Part shown: piece after piece, positions 1-11,070 of the stretch
Layout of the letters: every line of letters starts with the position of its first letter
How positions within the stretch are numbered: position 1 is the stretch's first letter
Assembly (NCBI GenBank): GCA_036971615.1
Contig: JAYKKR010000019.1
Span: 62,001 to 126,000, forward strand
DNA length: 64,000 nucleotides
Direction of reading: 5' to 3'
Source of the DNA: Amyloporia xantha
Taxonomy: Eukaryota > Basidiomycota > Agaricomycetes > Polyporales > Adustoporiaceae
Notes under the pieces: generated by a model
Databases searched by the model: none
Told to the model about the DNA's origin: nothing
The model's input: the letters and a program-made list of their open reading frames with translations, nothing else
Made by a program: the position numbers and the translations under genes

Positions 1-2
1 AT

Positions 3-1460
3 CGTGTCTTCGTCGGACTTCCTATATGCAAGTCTCTAACTGCCTTGCGCTGGATACATCACTGACACAAAAACGCGCTCGGTATCTTCCGGCTACTTTC
101 TGGGATTGGAATAGGCAGGGATCCTGATTACTGCACCCTAAACAAGAAATTCACAGTCGATGTCGTGAAGGGTTCCGCAATCATCAATCTATTTCCGAAG
201 TTCGCGAAACCGTAAGTATTATTCTGCCGTTAGCCCATGTCTGAGTTCCACATGCTAAATTTTGCTACTTGTTACAGGATTGCAGCTCGCTTTCTGACGA
301 GTGTACCCGACAGTGTGAATCGTGGTATCAAGCATCTAGAGCCTATAATTTTGGAGCGCTTCCGTAAGATAGAAGAATGTGGAGAAGACAGTGAATGGAG
401 TGACCGGCCCGTAAGTACTGTCTTGCTGTTTGACTTATTTGAGAGGTCCTGGAAGTTGTTCACTTATACGTGCTGGCGAATTCGTGCCAAATAGGAAGAT
501 TTCCTGCAGTGGCTCATCGATGCCGCTGAAGGCGAAGAACGCACCGTTCGCGCACTGGTGCTTCGTATTTTGACTGTCAACGTGGGAGCTATACATACAT
601 CATCAATGGTATGTATCCATCACTGCTCGCTTTCCTCGTGTCCTCGTTTTATACATACTGATCTTTGCGTATTGAAGGCTCTCACCCAAGCGCTGTTCTA
701 CCTGGCAGCTTATCCACAGTATATCCTGCCCCTTCGTGAGGAAGTCGAAGCAGTCATATTGCAGGAAGGGGGCTGGACGAAAACTGCCTTGGGGAAGATG
801 AGGAAGGTAGATAGTTTCCTCAAGGAAGTTGAACGGATGACAGGGCTCGGTGCAAGTACGTCCACAACCTCCGCTGCGCCCGCCTACCCTTCGAATCGCA
901 TATTGAACTATTTGCAGGATCGCTCATGCGCAAGGCCATCTCAGATTTCCAATTCTCAGATGGAACGCTCATTCCTGCCGGGACGAACATCGCCGCAGCG
1001 TCACGAGCAATACACTTCGACAACACTATCTACCCGAATGCTAGTCAATTCAACCCGTGGCGGTTTTGCGACAGTGACGGAGACGGCGAGGGTATGAAGC
1101 ACCAGATGGTCACCACCAGCCCCGATTATCTCCTGTTTGGTCACGGGAAACATGCATGGTGCGTCCTGCCATTCAATATCGATCCGCATCCCGCAGTCTG
1201 ATTTCCTTACACACTGCTGCTTTCTTACACACCACCGCTTTCTTACATGTCGTCTACCTGCAATCTTTCGTATAATGACCGAATCCAGCCCAGGTAGGTT
1301 CTTCGCGGCCAACGAACTGAAGGTACTGCTTGCGCACGTCGTCACGACTTACGATGTGAAAATGGAGAAAGATGGTGTCCTTCCACAGTCCAAGTGGTTT
1401 GCGACGTCTCTCGTGCCCGACAGGAAGGCAGAGGTTCTGTTTCGGAAGAGGCAGACCTGA
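3..1460 (+). CDS. Cytochrome P450, 3' part (5' end outside the window)
   Basis: Heme-thiolate monooxygenase; substrate unknown. The spliced model has exons 3-27, 115-211, 278-410, 495-608, 678-855, 918-1158 and 1289-1460 and gives 319 residues in frame to the stop. Motifs in order: RVFVGLP near the truncated start, an I-helix AIHTSSM at about 593-608, the ExxR motif as EVER near 828-839, the PERF-like FNPWRF near 1050, and the heme loop FGHGKHACPGRFFA, which is split by the intron 1159-1288. The first visible intron (28-114) only joins in frame with a GC donor. The AIHTSS form of the I-helix is common in basidiomycete P450s related to ent-kaurene oxidase-like clans. The N-terminal membrane anchor lies outside the window. 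Family assignment is firm; subfamily is not. Confidence 0.93.
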
Positions 1461-1780
1461 GGATTGTACCGTCTGGTATCGCATGATGTATTGATGTACC
1501 AATAATTTCAGGACTGTTATGTGCACGCAGCGTCGAAGAATTTGACTCCACGCGAGCCACAGCATTTTGATCTATATAATGCATCACTCTTCAATGAACC
1601 GCTGGGTTAATCATATGCATAAAGATACTTCTAGTCAGTAACAGGCCCATCAATCTGCGTGCACAATAGGAAAGTCGATCGCTACAGCCCGCCTTCACGC
1701 ATTCGGTTCCCAGCAAACTTGGACATAAGGACTTTCCAAGCGACGAATTCCGAGGCCGAATGCCTTGATCCCCTCGAAAT
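1461..1780. other. Convergent 3' intergenic region
   Basis: This is the space between the P450 stop and the FOL1 stop, which face each other. It should hold both 3' untranslated regions. I see no gene or repeat in it. Confidence 0.5.
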
Positions 1781-4543
1781 CTACGTCCAGAAAGCGGAGC
1801 CAACACGAACGACGTCGCCCAACTGTAACACGTCGTGCACGCGCACCACCGCGGCCTTCTGCTGGACAGCACAGCTCACAGCAGCCGCGGTCGCCCACCC
1901 CCTCTCATCAGGCCTCGTTTCTCTCCCAGCGTACGTCCCATCAGGGTCCGGGGAAGCCAGGATCGTCCCCAAGAACGACTTGCGCGACGTACCGATCAGC
2001 TGCGGGAACCCTGCGAGTGGGTTGCGTCTCGAAGCACTGGAGCGCGTGAGCGTCAGACCGGTGCCCGTCTCCGAAGTAAGCGCCGCAGCGTCCCTGAGGA
2101 GCTCCAAGTTCCCCTCCACGGTCTTGCTGAAGCCGATCCCCGGGTCGACGAGGACAAGCCAGCGCCGTAGACCTCCGGGCCCCTTCACCGCGGCCTCGAC
2201 CTTTCTCTCCCAGCTCTAGGCGCACGCCTTCCAGCACTGCTCCGCGCCCGTTTTTGTCCGCCGCGTAGCAGTAGGCCGAGTAATCCTTGTTCGCAGACGC
2301 TTCCCCCCGAGAATGCATAAGAACGACGGGCACAGCGAGATCCCGCGCTACCTCCCGCATGGCGAGGAAGTGCTCCGCCGACGCCGCAGCCATAGGGTAG
2401 TCTGCCCCAGTGAACGCATACACGTCGTTGATGCAGTTGGCTCCTGCGAGCACGGCTGCCGAAGCGACGTCGGCGCGGAATGTGTCGACGCTGATGAGCA
2501 CGTCGGCCATCTGGGCCTCTGGGCTGCTATCTGAGGCGCCGTGGGAAGCTGCATTTCGTATTGCCTGGATGACTGGGACGACGCGAGAAAGCTCTTCTTC
2601 GGGAGAGACGTGCGCCGCGCGCGGACGCGTAGAGTAGCCGCCGACATCGATAATATCAGCGCCGCCTGCTACAGAGGAAGCCGTATAAGAGAGAGCAGCG
2701 GGGATCGTGTTGTGAGCAGAGCCGTCTGAAAAAGAATCAGGCGTCGCATTGAGTGTGCCCATGATATATGTCTTCCGTGCCCCACGGTTAAGAGAGGCCG
2801 GGAACTTCCAATACTTCGCTGTCGGCGGGACGGCAGGAACATCAGACAGAGAAGGAGACGTCGATCGAGAGCCAGAGGATTTGGTCAGGGGGTATTTGGG
2901 GAACGGCATGACCTTGTACATCGGATCGGCGTCTGGCGGCTGTGATGCGAGGAGATCCCCAAGGAGAGTCTCAATCGACTTGCCCGAAGTCGGATGAACA
3001 AAGTCAGGGACCATGCTTAAAGTCTCGTTCAGCATACGACCCTTGTATAACGTACGCCGATCGCTCCGACTCACTCGTTCAACGGTCTCAGCACAAACTC
3101 CCGTTCTGCTATCCGCGGATGGGGCACGACCAGGTGCTCAGCAAGATTGTCCGGATTGGCCCTCTGCCATTCTGGCCTTGTGTCCATGACCAGAGAATCA
3201 AACGTCAGGATATCAAGGTCGATGGCCCGGGGTCCGTTTCTGAACGAGGTGACCCGACCCACGGTATTCTCGATATCTTTGACGAATCGTAGCAGCTCCA
3301 GGGGTCTCAGATCGGTCTCAATCTACCTCCGAAGAGGTCAATAAGGTGTCTAACCAAGAAGAATGACGAACATACTATGCAGGCACAGTTTATGAACTTT
3401 GGCTGATCTGCGACGTACATCGGGGCCGTTTCATACATAAAGCTCGTATTCACCACCACCGCTCTGGGTGGTCCCAAGCCATCGTGTGGGGGAGCTTCCA
3501 GAAGACGAAGCGCCAGCTCGATGTTCGCAAACCGATCTCCGAGATTGGCACCGAGGGCGATGGCCGCTCGGTGCTTGTACGTTCTGCGCTCCCTCATTCC
3601 AGATGGGCCACTGAGTGAAGCTAGAAGGGACGACAAGCTGGGGGAAGGCAACGCAGTCATAGGTACGTCCGGCGCAGGGACGTCTGGCCTGTAGTCGTCT
3701 GAAGTCCGGGTGATCTCCACTTCTGCTGCCGTGGCAAGGGGAACCGCGCTGGGCTTGGCCGCCCGTACCGTTACAGAGTCTGAATCGCCACCAAAGTGCA
3801 GTAATGTGGTGCGTGCGACCGAGGATGCGAGCGCCTCGAGGGTGAGATACGAGGAATTTTGTACGTGCTGTCCAAATCGTGACATCAATATATGCGGCAC
3901 ACTTTGCACTGGCACTTACCCTGAACACGGCTTCCGCCAGGCCACGAAAGTCGAATGGAAGGTGCCCCCTCCGCAATCTATTCAGCGAGAGATCAAATAC
4001 AAGTCGCTGTTTTTCTAGTCGTTCACAGTCATTTACGCCGACGATTGTCTGACATTGGAGACTCTGGATGAGGAAAGTTTCTCTCCACCGGTCATGAGTC
4101 TTGCCCGCCCTCTCTGATTCGATGCCGGTAGCACTAGCATGCAGCAACGCCTTTGGTCTTCTTATCCTGACAGACATCCGCTCCAGATTAGGATATAAAT
4201 CGAAACAGGTCGTATAGACTCGGTCAGAGAAGGCCTCCAGAGAAGAAAACGTTAGGCTGCTGCAAGAAGAAGCCAGAGCCGCCGAGACGGCGGAGTAGTC
4301 AATCGAGTGCGCGAGGTCGTCGGTAGAAGCTGTGGGCCGCGTGTTATGGGCTATGTCCACAGAGACGAGAACAGGCTGCAGCGTCGCCTGGCCGGCGCGC
4401 CATTGTGCGCCATCCGTGAAAGGGACGAGGACGGTGATGTCCTTGATGCGTATAACATCGCAGGTGGCTGTTGAAGCACTGAGGCTATGCGCTGAATGCA
4501 CGCTGCCTGCCTGCGGATTTCCCTGGCTGCATATATTGAGCAC
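1781..4543 (-). CDS. FOL1: Trifunctional folate synthesis protein (DHNA / HPPK / DHPS), with one frame break
   Basis: Makes dihydropteroate for folate: dihydroneopterin aldolase, hydroxymethyl-dihydropterin pyrophosphokinase and dihydropteroate synthase on one chain. Exons on the minus strand are 4543-3920, 3867-3376, 3322-3075 and 3015-1781, with introns of 52, 53 and 59 bases. The N-terminal half shows two FolB-like segments. HPPK begins at ALGANLGDR and contains RNGPRAIDLDIL. DHPS begins near LNDMVPDFVHP and shows IMGTLNATPDSFSDG, GGADIIDVGGYSTRP, LVDPGIGFSKT and GTSRKSFLG. The exon sum is one base too long: frame is lost at the TTT at 2202-2204 (AAA in the coding sense). Dropping one base gives 865 residues with a normal DHPS end. 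EMC2 starts 210 bases away in divergent orientation. Confidence 0.93.
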
Positions 4544-4752
4544 GATGGTAGGAAGAGTTTAGGATGAACACACCTAACGAGGTCTGTAGTCATGTGCACA
4601 TTGGCACGCGTAGATAGATGGCCGCGAGACTTGGGTCTCTGCTTGTTTGTACGAAGATTTTGGAGAACTAAAGTGGACGGTCGACATGGGCCCACTGCCA
4701 GTCGAAAGGGGAGCCGACAAAGTGAAGACATGTGACGGCGCTCGTCCCTACC

Positions 4753-5975
4753 ATGGACTTGACCCACTCCCTCCACAAGCTCGCAGGCTATCGACCTCAA
4801 AAGACACAAAGGGCCAAGGAGACGTATGACACAGGCCTAGTCCTTCTCAAGAATGGTGGCTATGCGAAACGCGGCGACGAAGGTCAGTGCCAGTTTCATG
4901 ATGTTGGCGAGGATATTCGACCCATTTACATCATCAGGCTGGGATTTGTTAGAGAAGCTGGCCCTGGCTGCGTTGGACCAGGGAGATTTGGAGGTCGCAG
5001 ATGTGAGTTCGTTGGTACTGCTCGGTGTCTGCTCGGTCATTATAAACTCATGACAAGCGCGAACCTCCGTGCATGTCACTAGCAATGTCTCCAACTCATC
5101 GTCGACAAGTTCCCTGGCTCTCCCCGCGCTGATGTCCTACAAGGCATCCGAATGGAGGCCACCGAACCTCCAGAGGTCGCGCTGAAGTTTTATGACGAGA
5201 TCCTGGAAGCAGACTCTTTGAATGCCGTACGTACGTCCCTTTTAGTCCACGCATCATCTCATCGACATGGCGGCATATCCAGGCCGCTTGGAGAAGGAAA
5301 TCTTCTGTGCTAAGAGGAATGGGCAAGATCGATAAAGCCGTAGAGGAACTCTCCGCGATGCTCGATACGTTCTACACGGACGTCGAGGGCTGGCTTGAGC
5401 TGGCCGATATATACTCGTCCTGCCAGCAGTGAGTCCCTCCCATGCACGAACTATCGACCAGTCACCGACAATTGGCTCAAGGTACACGTATGCAATGCAA
5501 GCCATATCGCACGCGCTCCTGCTGGCACCACAGAACCCCTTCTACTTTCTTCAATTCGCGGAGGCCGCATACCTAGCGGGCGACATCACACTGTCTCTCA
5601 AGATGTTCCTCGTCGCCGTCGACATGACAGACGACGACGACGGACCCGTGCCGCCGCAAGATTCAATACCGACAGGTCTCGCGCTGCGCGCGTGGTACGG
5701 TGTCAAGCTGGTGCGTGCACCCCTCGCTCCTCATGGCACGGCCTGCATGTATTTAACTACAATCCGATCGCCAGTGCACTCAGCGATTGGTCACGGAGCC
5801 GCGCCTTCTGTCGTCGTCGGCATCTCATACCCCTGCCCCTAGCACAGCAACGCTGGCCAACGTAGACGAGCTTTCGGGCGAGCGGTTGCGGACGGCGTAT
5901 TTGAACATGAAAGGCGAGTCTCCGCCCCAGGCAGATAAGGAGTTGACTGTCGTGCTTGCCACCATGATATACTAG
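4753..5975 (+). CDS. EMC2: ER membrane protein complex subunit 2 (TPR protein)
   Basis: Cytosolic TPR subunit of the EMC insertase, which inserts transmembrane segments at the endoplasmic reticulum. Exons 4753-4882, 4938-5002, 5083-5226, 5283-5428, 5482-5710 and 5775-5975 join in frame to 304 residues, about the usual size of this subunit. Helix-turn-helix repeats are visible, for example PPEVALKFYDEILEADSLNA, AAWRRKSSVLRGMGKIDKAV and YAMQAISHALLLAPQNPFYF, the last of which is strongly EMC2-like. No signal peptide or membrane segment is seen, as expected. The start at 4753 was chosen because the upstream frame begins only with GTG. The promoter is shared with FOL1. Confidence 0.9.
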
Positions 5976-6488
5976 TGCAGATGTTATTGTATAACTGGCC
6001 GTATGCAAATACCCGATGTTTTCTTCTCGGATCGTCAAAGACTCGCCCTATGCACGTATATGTGAGACGGGTCCTAAATGTAATCTGGTTCTCTCGGGGA
6101 CCTTCCTGTGCATCGTTCGGCGATCGCATGGCGACATTGCAGCTCAGTCACTGCACGGCGAAACTCTTATTCTACGGGTGTTTGCATCCCAAGGTAAGCC
6201 TGTCTCGAACAGTTGAAACAAGCACTTATCGAAGACGGACGAATGCGAGTCAACTCTGCTGAGGATTGCACAGAACTTCGTGATGACCCACTTCGGACGC
6301 GATGTGGGGTGGCTCCCGATCTCTTGGCAGCATTCCGTCGATAATGAGTACGGCCGCCGTTATGAACGGCTGCGAGCTCGAGTGAGCTACTCTGATAAAC
6401 GTTCCACCACATAGCGAGACGCCGCGATATCCAAGTCGGCGACTTCCCAATCCCATATGTCCACTCAAGTCAATGGGCCATCGAGGGC
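5976..6488. other. Intergenic region between EMC2 and the alcohol dehydrogenase gene
   Basis: No coding segment that I can support. The right end should be the promoter of the alcohol dehydrogenase gene, with a TATA-like box at 6489-6495. Confidence 0.4.
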
Positions 6489-6495
6489 TATAAAG
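6489..6495 (+). promoter_or_regulatory. TATA box of the alcohol dehydrogenase gene
   Basis: TATAAAG lies 46 bases before the ATG at 6541. An in-frame ATG at 6501 is only a few bases after the box, so it would lie upstream of the expected transcription start. This supports 6541 as the true start. Confidence 0.5.
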
Positions 6496-6540
6496 TCACC
6501 ATGGCCACACCTTGCATGCCCATTGCTGCCCGACACAGAC

Positions 6541-7883
6541 ATGACATCAACAACCCTCCCCAAGACCTACAAAGCCAGTACGTCTCCTCCTGTGTCTCAA
6601 GCTCCATTATGCTAACAGCGTCGACGACGCCAGTAAGCTGCGCCGCGCCCAACAGCGCCTGGGAGCTCGTCACGAAAGAGCTCCGCGACCCCGCCCCGAA
6701 CGAGGTGCTCGTGCGCGTGCACGCCTCCGGGATCTGCAACTCGGACCACTTCGTCAAGGACGGGACCTGGCCCGGCCTCGCCTATCCGCGCATCACAGGG
6801 CACGAAGTGGTCGGCCGGATCGCAGGCGTCGGCACGGCCTACGGCGCGGGGTCGGGCGGTCGCTTCAAGCTCGGCGCGCTCGTCGGTGTGGGCTGGAACG
6901 GCGGCTACTGCCACAGATGCGCATATCGCAGGCAGGGAGAGTTCTGGGCCTGCGTCGAGGCGAATGTGGCCGGGTTCACCTTCGATGGCGGGCACGCCGA
7001 GTATATGTATGCGCCGGAAACGGGTGAGTCGCTGGTCTCTCGTCGACTATGCGACATTGGGGAAGGGTGCTGAATCTCCTGAAGCGATCATCAGCTTGCC
7101 AGAGGAGGCGTTGCAGAAAGCGTCGTACGCCGAGTTGGCGCCGCTCTTCTGCGCCGGCACCACCGTGTACGATGCGATTAGAACGACGAAGTGGGAACCA
7201 GGAGACGTGTGCGTTGTACAGGGTATTGGAGGACTTGGACATCTGGCCGTTCAGGTACGTGCAAGCCGCCCAGAATGCTTCTTCATATTTAAATCGTGCA
7301 TCGACAGTTCGCGTCGAAAATGGGTCTGAAAGCGTGTCAATACTGTCTCCTGTTTAGCGAAGGGTGGCTGATATTACACCGCAGGTCTTTGCCATCTCCT
7401 CCGGCTCAGCCAAGCGCGACCTGGCGCTCTCGCTCGGAGCGTACGAGTACATCGACTCCAGCAACACAGACGTCGTCAGCCACATCCAGTCCCTCGGTGG
7501 CGCCCAAATCATCGTCTGCACAGCGCCATACGCAGCGCGCATCAGCGCAATCCTCCCAGCTGTCGCCAAGAACGGCACCATCACGCTCGTCTCTGCCGCG
7601 GTCGACGGACCTATAGAGGTGCAAAACCTGATGATGAACATGAGCCGGGCGACCCTTCGTGGGTGGGCTTGCGGCTGCGCGCCCGATACGGAGCAGTGCG
7701 TGAAGTTTTCGACACTGCAGAGTAAGAGGCTCCGCTGTGATACTTGCGTGTAAGCTGCTGACTGCCGAACAAATAGACGTGAAGTCGATGATTCAGGAAT
7801 ATACGTTGGAGGAGTATGCTGCTGCGTATAACGCAGTGATGGGAAACAAGGCCAGATTCCGGAACGTCATTGTCTTCCCATAA
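6541..7883 (+). CDS. Zinc-dependent alcohol dehydrogenase (MDR family)
   Basis: NAD(P)-dependent medium-chain dehydrogenase. Exons 6541-6577, 6619-7023, 7103-7254, 7308-7331, 7385-7721 and 7777-7883 join in frame to 353 residues. The start gives MTSTTLPKTYKA, the typical beginning of fungal members. Catalytic zinc ligands are visible as Cys in SGICNSDH and His-Glu in GHEVVG. The Rossmann motif is GIGGLGHLAVQ, with the cofactor region FAISSGSAKRD downstream. The structural zinc loop reads GYCHRCAYRRQGEFWAC: Cys 1, 2 and 4 are present, but the third position is Arg (CGC). The intron 7332-7384 needs a GC donor to keep frame. Substrate unknown. Confidence 0.9.
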
Positions 7884-8292
7884 TCGGTTGACCATTTCTA
7901 AGCAACCCTTGGTCATAGTATACGAATAGTCATATTGCAAGTCGTTGCTAGCAAATAAACAGAGGAAGTTTTGTTTGAATTAGTTAAATCTGATGACGTG
8001 CCTTTTCACAATTGTACCCGAGCTGAAACCCTAGTCGTATTGCTTCCACATTATGAACAGCATAGCTCACGGTCTCACAGCGTAGATAGTCAAGTCACAC
8101 TTATCATAATCGTGCGATGAGCATAATGCATGCGTGGGGATAACATACGGCGTGGGTAAGTGATACAACAGCGAGACACGACTCCCCAGTCAATAATACT
8201 CCAGGACCATTGTCCGCAGCGGACGATATGGGCGGCTAGGCTCCGAGCGAGAACGCCTGATGCGTCGTCGAGATGACAGCCGGGATGGGCTT
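7884..8292. other. Convergent 3' region between the alcohol dehydrogenase and eS30 genes
   Basis: Contains the 3' ends of two facing transcripts. No gene, RNA or repeat recognised. Confidence 0.4.
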
Positions 8293-8811
8293 TTACTTCT
8301 CGGGGTTGGGGTTCCTGTGGAGAGCAGTCAGTAAAAGAAGATTGAAAAAGGGACGGTATAAATGAATGAGAGAAAGGATCAGATAGGAGCGAAAGACAAG
8401 ATGCATGTTTATCAACACGGTGTTGTTCAGTGTGAACTATGCTATGGTTGGTTGTATCATCCTTAGAGCGCAGCAAGGAAAAGGACAGCGGCGCTAGACG
8501 ACTGAGTGAAGCCCTGGGAGATAAGACTCACATTCTCCGCTTGCCGCCAGGGAGCGTGGTGACGTTCACGAATCTGCATAAAGCGATCAACGCCAGGTAA
8601 AAAGCTTTCAACGGAGTCGTACATACCTGCGGTTGTAGAGAATGCGCTTCTTGGCACGACCCTTGGGGGTCTTCTTCTTCTCCTGCTTTTCGACCTTGGG
8701 GGTCTGCGACTTGACTTTGCCGGCACGGGCGAGAGATCCGTGGACTGTAGCAATCCATAGACGTTAGCAGAGTGGCCAGAGCGAAATGGCAGAGGAGACA
8801 CCTTTTCCCAT
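8293..8811 (-). CDS. RPS30: 40S ribosomal protein eS30
   Basis: Small, very basic protein of the 40S subunit head/shoulder. Exons 8811-8802, 8744-8627, 8573-8532 and 8314-8293 give 63 residues, the length of yeast eS30. The sequence begins [20 protein letters not shown], continues with [18 protein letters not shown] and ends GGKRRMNPNPEK. The first coding exon is only 10 bases and the last 22, a layout common in fungal ribosomal protein genes. There is no ubiquitin-like FUBI domain upstream, in contrast to animals, where eS30 is made as a fusion. The start is fixed by the conserved N-terminus. Confidence 0.97.
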
Positions 8812-10058
8812 GTTGTCTTGAGGTGGGGGAGCTGGTCGCTGTGGTAGAAGATGAGGAACACGGGCGGTCCTGTACAGTCAGCGATATAAGGTTTTGATCC
8901 ATTACGTCAGCCGCGTGTGCCGTCGTTCGGCGCTAAAGCTTGCTGAGTCCAATGGTGCTCGGGACTCATTGTAGCGCAAGCGACGCTTCTATTCCTACCG
9001 TGTTCCTCTCAAGCCACATTCCCCTTCATTGCCAGTGGCCTCGGATATTCACGATATTGGACCCTGTCGTACCCAAGTCTGTGCAGCATGACGGTTCCGC
9101 CTCAGTAATTTTAGGGCATCAAGCACCTTGGATGAATGTTAGCGGAGGTTGTGCTCTCGAAGCGACTGAGGGGAGGAGCCGCATGACTATGCCGAGCGAC
9201 GCTGCATTCTGTGCATCGTTGTTGGCTGTCGTAGTACTACAGATGCTGTGGAGATTATAATGGATCCTGAATAAAATGTCCGGTTCTAAAGTACAAAGCT
9301 CTCTTTGTGTGATTGCGGACCGAGCCTATAGAGAGATGACAAATCCGCTCTGTTCACCGAGCGCAGCTTACTATCAGTGGATTGGCCTGGGTTTATAACG
9401 GTTTTCGGTATTCACGCTATAGCTACACATCCGCTCCACTTACACATATGAAATGTATACTAATCGATGCATCTCCTTCCGCTCTAGAACCCTAGCTAAC
9501 AATGATAGCAGCTGGCATCGTTGTTCTGTTCTCGGATCGCTTCCGGTGCGACATGTAGGCAGAAACACCAGTGTTTATAATTTGGGTCACATCTGTCACG
9601 GCGGCAGAGGAACAACTCCGCTCGGCGTGGACTGTAGTGATTGTGGCGCGTCCCTGCGAGGTTTACGGCGGAGATCGAAAACATCACGCGCATGTATCCA
9701 GTTGTAACGCTCCATGAGCGAGGGCACCAATGTCAACAAATACGAACACAGGGAGACAAGGAAAGTACACATGCTTGGCTGTATATTGTATATGAAGACT
9801 GGGTTAAAGTTCCAGATTTTTTGACCACCAGGATCTGGCTCGAAACGACAATATGGTCAAAATGGGAGCCTCAAAGTGTAAATCGTGCCTTCCGATGCCT
9901 CTCATTTACACAATTTCATGATTCTGAGTTGACAGTCTTCTTTGGAATAGTCAAAAGTATTTTTGAACCAAGTTTCATGTTTTTTGAGTGGTTGTAGAAG
10001 GAGCTAGACTGAATTTATAAACACTGTCTCAATTATAAACCTAGGGGCACTTATAGTA
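8812..10058. other. Intergenic region upstream of eS30, AT-rich towards the right
   Basis: The left end should carry the eS30 promoter. The rest shows no coding frame I can support and no clear repeat. Base composition becomes AT-rich from about 9,750 on, next to the inverted-repeat element that starts at 10,059. Confidence 0.4.
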
Positions 10059-10794
10059 CATGTTCGATTGTCTTGAAAATTGGACCAATGAGATGGCATT
10101 GTAAATCCAGAGGGGATGGTCAGCTCAGAATTTTAAAATAATAAGTTTGAACACTTCACACAAAAGCCATCATGTAAACTCAATATATCTGGATTTCTGT
10201 GGATCCTGGGTCTTTCCAGGCTTATCTCTGAATATACATTGCCCATATCACTCATACTATGCCTAACCATGCACTCAGCACAACCCCCATGTCGGCACCT
10301 TCCTTATAGAGTAAATTTGGGGTCCAAACCCGCTCTCTTTCAGTGGGAAAATCATGAACTTTGGTGAGAAAGAGTGAAACCTGGCTTGCTGATTGGCTAT
10401 GCCGACATGGGGGGTGTGCCGAGTGCGTGGTTAGGCATAGTATGAAGGGAACTGCCAATTTATTTTGGCTCTGAGTCTTTGCAGCCTGTTCATATGACCT
10501 GTGGTTCTTGCACTGTTCCATGCCATGCTAGATTTCCATCTTTCCAGAAACCAACAGAAATATTGTACACACAAAATAAATAGGCAGTTCCCTTTATATG
10601 AGTGGTATGGACAACATATATTCAGGAATAAGCCCAGAAAGACCCAGGAACCACAGAAATCCAGATATATTGAGTTTACATGATGACTTTTGTATGAAGT
10701 GTTCAACCTTATTATTTTAAAACTCTGAGCTGGCCATCCCCTCTGGATTTACAATGCCATTTCATTGCTCCAATTTTCAAGACAATCCAACATG
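10059..10794. mobile_element. Long inverted-repeat (foldback/MITE-like) element with TA target duplication
   Basis: The left arm from 10,059 and the right arm ending at 10,794 are inverted copies: both read CATGTT(C/G)GATTGTCTTG inward, and the match continues through the 250-base arms. TA dinucleotides sit directly outside at 10,057-10,058 and 10,795-10,796. Without the element nested in the left arm it is about 550 bases, with a central loop near 10,470-10,570 between GGGAACTGCC and its inverse. It has no coding capacity. TA duplication fits the Tc1/mariner superfamily, but the family is inferred only from the flanks. Confidence 0.85.
10257..10440. mobile_element. Small TA-flanked MITE nested in the left arm of the larger element
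   Basis: 184 bases, bounded by CTATGCCTAACC at the left and its inverse GGTTAGGCATAG at the right. The terminal repeats extend to about 40 bases, with a few mismatches. TA at 10,255-10,256 and 10,441-10,442 flank it. The uninterrupted right arm of the host element shows the empty site: removing this insert and one TA rebuilds the arm with a single mismatch next to the site. Non-coding; needs a transposase from elsewhere. Confidence 0.88.
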
Positions 10795-11070
10795 TATTGA
10801 CTGAGCTAATACAGATATACTGTAGAATGTATATATTTGTCAAAAAGTGATTTCAATCACGCGCTGTATGTTCTGCAAACGGCTGTAAGTGCGATAACTC
10901 TCTTGCCTGCAACCAACCTGACCTCGCTCTAATGGGACTTGCTGGTGGCTTATATTCATAGCTTTGCTGTGCACCTATATCTTGTACTTGTGCGATAAGC
11001 TTCGTATCAACATTTGTTCTCGGCTTCTTCATCGTACTATACAATCTGAACTGTACAACCTAACAACCCT

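Noticed and set aside
2188..2220. Intron instead of a frameshift in FOL1
   Set aside because: Both frames are conserved right up to the break, with no room for an intron.
6501..6540. Upstream in-frame ATG of the alcohol dehydrogenase (MATPCMPIAARH)
   Set aside because: It reads unspliced into the gene but lies only six bases after the TATA box and gives an atypical N-terminus. The spliced start at 6,541 gives the family N-terminus MTSTTLPKTYKA.
8293..8811. FUBI-eS30 ubiquitin-like fusion
   Set aside because: The conserved [12 protein letters not shown] start is present and no ubiquitin-like frame precedes it.
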